From Thiobacillus sp. UBA2597 (lineage in GTDB: Bacteria > Pseudomonadota > Gammaproteobacteria > Burkholderiales > Thiobacillaceae): a stretch of 16,198 nt of DNA. Below, piece after piece: positions 14,737-16,198 of the stretch; the first letter of the stretch is position 1, and each line of letters opens with the position of its first letter. The position numbers were made by a program, and so were the translations under genes. The notes beneath the pieces are model-generated. The model was not told the origin of the DNA, ran no database searches, and saw nothing but the letters and a program-made list of their open reading frames with translations. The stretch spans positions 1 through 16,198 of the forward strand of contig DDKN01000047.1 of assembly GCA_002339725.1 (NCBI GenBank), in the 5' to 3' direction.

Positions 14737-15026
14737 GCGACTTCAGATGGCACGCCGCATCGAGGTACCAAGGGCTGCCTGTTTCGGCGCAGGCTCATAT
14801 CGGCGTAGCCGATGTGAAGCCGCGCAGCGGCGGCCGCAGCCAAAACCGGCTGGCTCATGAGGGGCAAGAAAACGACATGAGCCAACTTGCCATCCCCGTC
14901 TCGATGCAGGCCAAAGGGCAGCCGATTTCGGCGCAGGCTAACTTCGGCAACGCCGAAGTTAAGCGAAGCGGCCGCAGCCAAAACCGGCCATTGATGCGCG
15001 GCAAGGGCGCGGGGGCGGTGCGATGA
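14733..15026 (+). CDS. Spacer ORF linking ftsW to murG (97 codons, two repeat units)
   Basis: This open frame has no recognised family. It begins at the ATG inside the ftsW stop (ATGA) and ends at the TGA inside the murG start (ATGA, 15023-15026). The product has an internal repeat: GLPVSAQAHIGVADVK...RSQNR (14-39) and GQPISAQANFGNAEVK...RSQNR (62-85), with the last residues (NRPLMRGKGAGAVR) resembling the FtsW tail NRQLMRGKKAL. An internal ATG at 14877 is in the same frame and could restart a 49-residue product. Expression is inferred from its position between two overlapping start/stop sites; function, if any, may lie only in carrying ribosomes to murG. Confidence 0.4.
   Translation: MSDFRWHAASRYQGLPVSAQAHIGVADVKPRSGGRSQNRLAHEGQENDMSQLAIPVSMQAKGQPISAQANFGNAEVKRSGRSQNRPLMRGKGAGAVR
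14737..14880 (+). mobile_element. Palindromic insertion unit 1 after ftsW
   Basis: This is a 144-bp unit. GCTGCCTGTTT (14774-14784) is the inverse of AAACAGGCAGC in the ftsW tail (14700-14710). The core GGCGCAGGCTCA (14786-14797) leads into a stem CATATCGGC/GCCGATGTG (14796-14804 and 14808-14816) with a GTA loop. The conserved right side CGGCCGCAGCCAAAACCGGC (14831-14850) follows, then a degenerate copy of the ftsW end, CTCATGAGGGGCAAGAA to ATGA (14877-14880). A single extra base relative to the ftsW tail shifts that copy's frame. Unit 2 follows directly. Confidence 0.75.
14881..15026 (+). mobile_element. Palindromic insertion unit 2 before murG
   Basis: This 146-bp unit is homologous to unit 1. 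CAGCCGATTT (14919-14928) is the near inverse of AAACCGGCTG in unit 1 (14843-14852). The core TTTCGGCGCAGGCT (14926-14939) is identical to 14782-14795. The stem TAACTTCGGC/GCCGAAGTTA (14939-14948 and 14952-14961) is a perfect 10 bp. The right side from 14968 to 14988 is identical to unit 1. The final piece encodes NRPLMRGKGAGAVR with the stop in ATGA at the murG start, and is probably the original ftsW end displaced by insertion. Confidence 0.75.
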
Positions 15027-16096
15027 GCGCGCGCACCGCCCTGATCATGGCCGGCGGCACCGGTGGGCACATCATGCCCGCCCTGGCGGTGGCCGAGCGC
15101 CTGCGCGCCGAGGGCTGGCGCGTGGTCTGGCTCGGCACCCGGGCCGGCCTGGAGGCGCGCCTGGTGCCCGAGCGCGGCTTTGCCATCGAATGGCTGAACT
15201 TCGCCGGCGTGCGCGGCAAGGGGCCATTGCGTCTGGTCCTGTTGCCGCTGCAATTGCTCATCGCCTTCGGGCAGTCGCTGCGCGCGCTGTTCCGGGTGCG
15301 GCCCGATGTGGTGGTGGGTTTCGGCGGCTACCCTGCCTTCCCCGGCGGCCTGATGGCCGTGTTGCTGGCCAAGCCGCTGGTCATCCACGAGCAGAACGCC
15401 ATTGCCGGCATGAGCAACCGGGTGCTGGCGAAGCTGGCCGACCGCGTGCTGCTCGGCCTGCCGCTGGCAACGCCGCTGGCCGGAAACGAGGTCTGGGTCG
15501 GCAACCCGGTGCGGCCCGAGATCGCCGCGCTGCCGGCACCGGAGCTGCGCTATGCCGAGCATCAGGGCCCGCTGCGCCTCTTGGTGGTGGGCGGCAGCCT
15601 GGGGGCGGCGGTGCTCAACGAGGTGGTGCCCAAGGCCCTGGCCCTGCTGCCCGCCGATCGCCGTCCTGTGGTGCGGCACCAGGCCGGCGCCCGGCACATC
15701 GAGCAGTTGCAGGCGAACTATGCGGCGGCGGGCGTGGCGGCCGAGTGCCTGGCCTTCATCGACGACATGGCGGCGGCCTATGCCTGGGCCGATCTGGTGC
15801 TCTGCCGGGCCGGCGCGCTGACCGTGGCCGAGATCGCCGCCGCCGGCGTCGCCGCCGCCTTCGTGCCCTTCCCCCACGCGGTGGACGACCACCAGAGCGC
15901 GAACGCCCGCTTTCTTTCCGAACGCGGGGCGGCCTGGCTCATGCCGCAAAAGGAATTGACCCCGGAAGGCCTGGCGCAGTGGCTCGGCGGGCTCGAACGC
16001 GCCGAACTGCTGGCGCGTGCGGTCAAGGCGCGGGCACTGGCCAAACCCGAGGCCGCCGAGCGCGTGGCCGATGTCTGCAAGGAGCTGGCGGCATGA
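15023..16096 (+). CDS. murG: MurG, lipid II synthase (UDP-GlcNAc transferase)
   Basis: The 357-residue peripheral membrane GT-B glycosyltransferase adds GlcNAc to lipid I. Motifs are MAGGTGGHIMPALAVAE (the first G-loop, 9-25), GFGGYPAFPGG, HEQNAIAGMSNRVL, the second G-loop VVGGSLGAAVLNE and CRAGALTVAEIAAAG, PFPHAVDDHQSANA at the donor site. The ATG at 15023 overlaps the TGA of the spacer ORF and follows a G-rich stretch (GGGGGCGG). The stop overlaps murC (ATGA at 16093-16096). Length is normal, and no damage is seen. Confidence 0.97.
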   Translation: MSARTALIMAGGTGGHIMPALAVAERLRAEGWRVVWLGTRAGLEARLVPERGFAIEWLNFAGVRGKGPLRLVLLPLQLLIAFGQSLRALFRVRPDVVVGFGGYPAFPGGLMAVLLAKPLVIHEQNAIAGMSNRVLAKLADRVLLGLPLATPLAGNEVWVGNPVRPEIAALPAPELRYAEHQGPLRLLVVGGSLGAAVLNEVVPKALALLPADRRPVVRHQAGARHIEQLQANYAAAGVAAECLAFIDDMAAAYAWADLVLCRAGALTVAEIAAAGVAAAFVPFPHAVDDHQSANARFLSERGAAWLMPQKELTPEGLAQWLGGLERAELLARAVKARALAKPEAAERVADVCKELAA

Positions 16097-16198
16097 AGCA
16101 CAAGGTTAGGCACGTCCACTTCGTTGGGATCGGCGGGATGACCGCGAGCAGGGAGCGGGTACCTGCCGCCCCTTTTGGGGCGGTAGGGGGCGACCGGC
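16093..16198 (+). CDS. murC: MurC, UDP-MurNAc:L-alanine ligase (5' end, possibly interrupted)
   Basis: The start MKHKVRHVHFVGIGG is the standard MurC N-terminus with the beginning of its nucleotide-binding loop, and it overlaps the murG stop as expected. From residue 16 on (MTASRERVPAAPFGAVGGDR) the sequence no longer resembles MurC, where something like (S/A)GMSGIAEVLLNLG is expected; neither other frame restores it. The frame remains open to the window edge. A hairpin CCGCCCC/GGGGCGG (16166-16183) lies in the divergent part. I read this as a murC 5' end joined to inserted DNA, but only 106 bp are visible. Confidence 0.6.
   Translation, partial: MKHKVRHVHFVGIGGMTASRERVPAAPFGAVGGDR
16162..16187. 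repeat. Perfect-stem hairpin in the non-MurC part of the murC 5' region
   Basis: CCTGCCGCCCC pairs with GGGGCGGTAGG over a TTTT loop (11 pairs with one G-T). It starts about 22 bp after similarity to MurC is lost. It could be the tip of a palindromic element or the end of a larger insertion; the window stops 11 bases later. There is no T tract after the stem, so a terminator is unlikely. Confidence 0.6.

Noticed and set aside
16138..16198. Intein in murC
   Set aside because: An intein would begin with Cys or Ser at the splice junction; the residues after GIGG are Met-Thr, and no intein block A is visible.

Overview
The window looks like a chromosomal segment of a GC-rich betaproteobacterium. 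This rests on the gene order, on the rnpB gene sitting just upstream of the division and cell-wall (dcw) cluster, and on protein sequences that resemble betaproteobacterial and E. coli homologues. I cannot name the genus. A DNPR motif in MurE indicates meso-diaminopimelate peptidoglycan, and a lipobox-bearing DolP-like protein indicates an outer membrane.

Layout. Positions 1-1864 (minus strand) hold yraN, a diaA/gmhA-type SIS gene, a dolP-like BON lipoprotein gene and the 5' part of ubiD, tightly packed as one operon. A short divergent region (1865-2034) carries two tandem 37-bp palindromic repeats. On the plus strand come rsmI and pyrC (29 nt overlap), then the RNase P RNA gene rnpB (about 3935-4411) with an unusually long P3 region. 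A terminator-like hairpin, a sigma70-type promoter and five MraZ-type operator repeats at exact 10-bp spacing lead into the dcw operon: mraZ, rsmH, ftsL, ftsI, murE, murF, mraY, murD, ftsW, murG, murC (5' end only). Every junction from mraZ to murF-mraY, and also murD-ftsW and murG-murC, is an overlap of 4-14 nt, typical of translational coupling. MurE, MurF, MraY, MurD, MurG and MurC build lipid II, FtsW and FtsI polymerise and cross-link it at the septum, FtsL links them to the divisome, and MraZ/RsmH are the leading regulator/rRNA-methylase pair.

The remarkable part is where the overlaps are broken. Between mraY and murD (12011-12191) and between ftsW and murG (14737-15022) there are insertions made of small palindromic repeats. 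Each repeat is followed by a new copy of the 3' end of the upstream gene and is preceded by an inverted copy of part of that end. At both junctions the original ATGA stop/start overlap exists at both ends of the insert, and the inserted DNA is an open frame (62 and 97 codons) linking them. Coupling from mraY to murD and from ftsW to murG could therefore continue through a spacer peptide. The duplicated mraY tail differs from the original at only three bases in 67, all synonymous. A related core repeat lies inside rnpB, where the insert also carries an inverted copy of the conserved strand that precedes P4. These four sites look like one family of junction-duplicating palindromic elements that I cannot assign to a named family.

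At the right edge, murC starts normally (to FVGIGG) and then departs from any MurC sequence I recognise, next to a strong hairpin. This suggests another insertion that continues beyond the window.
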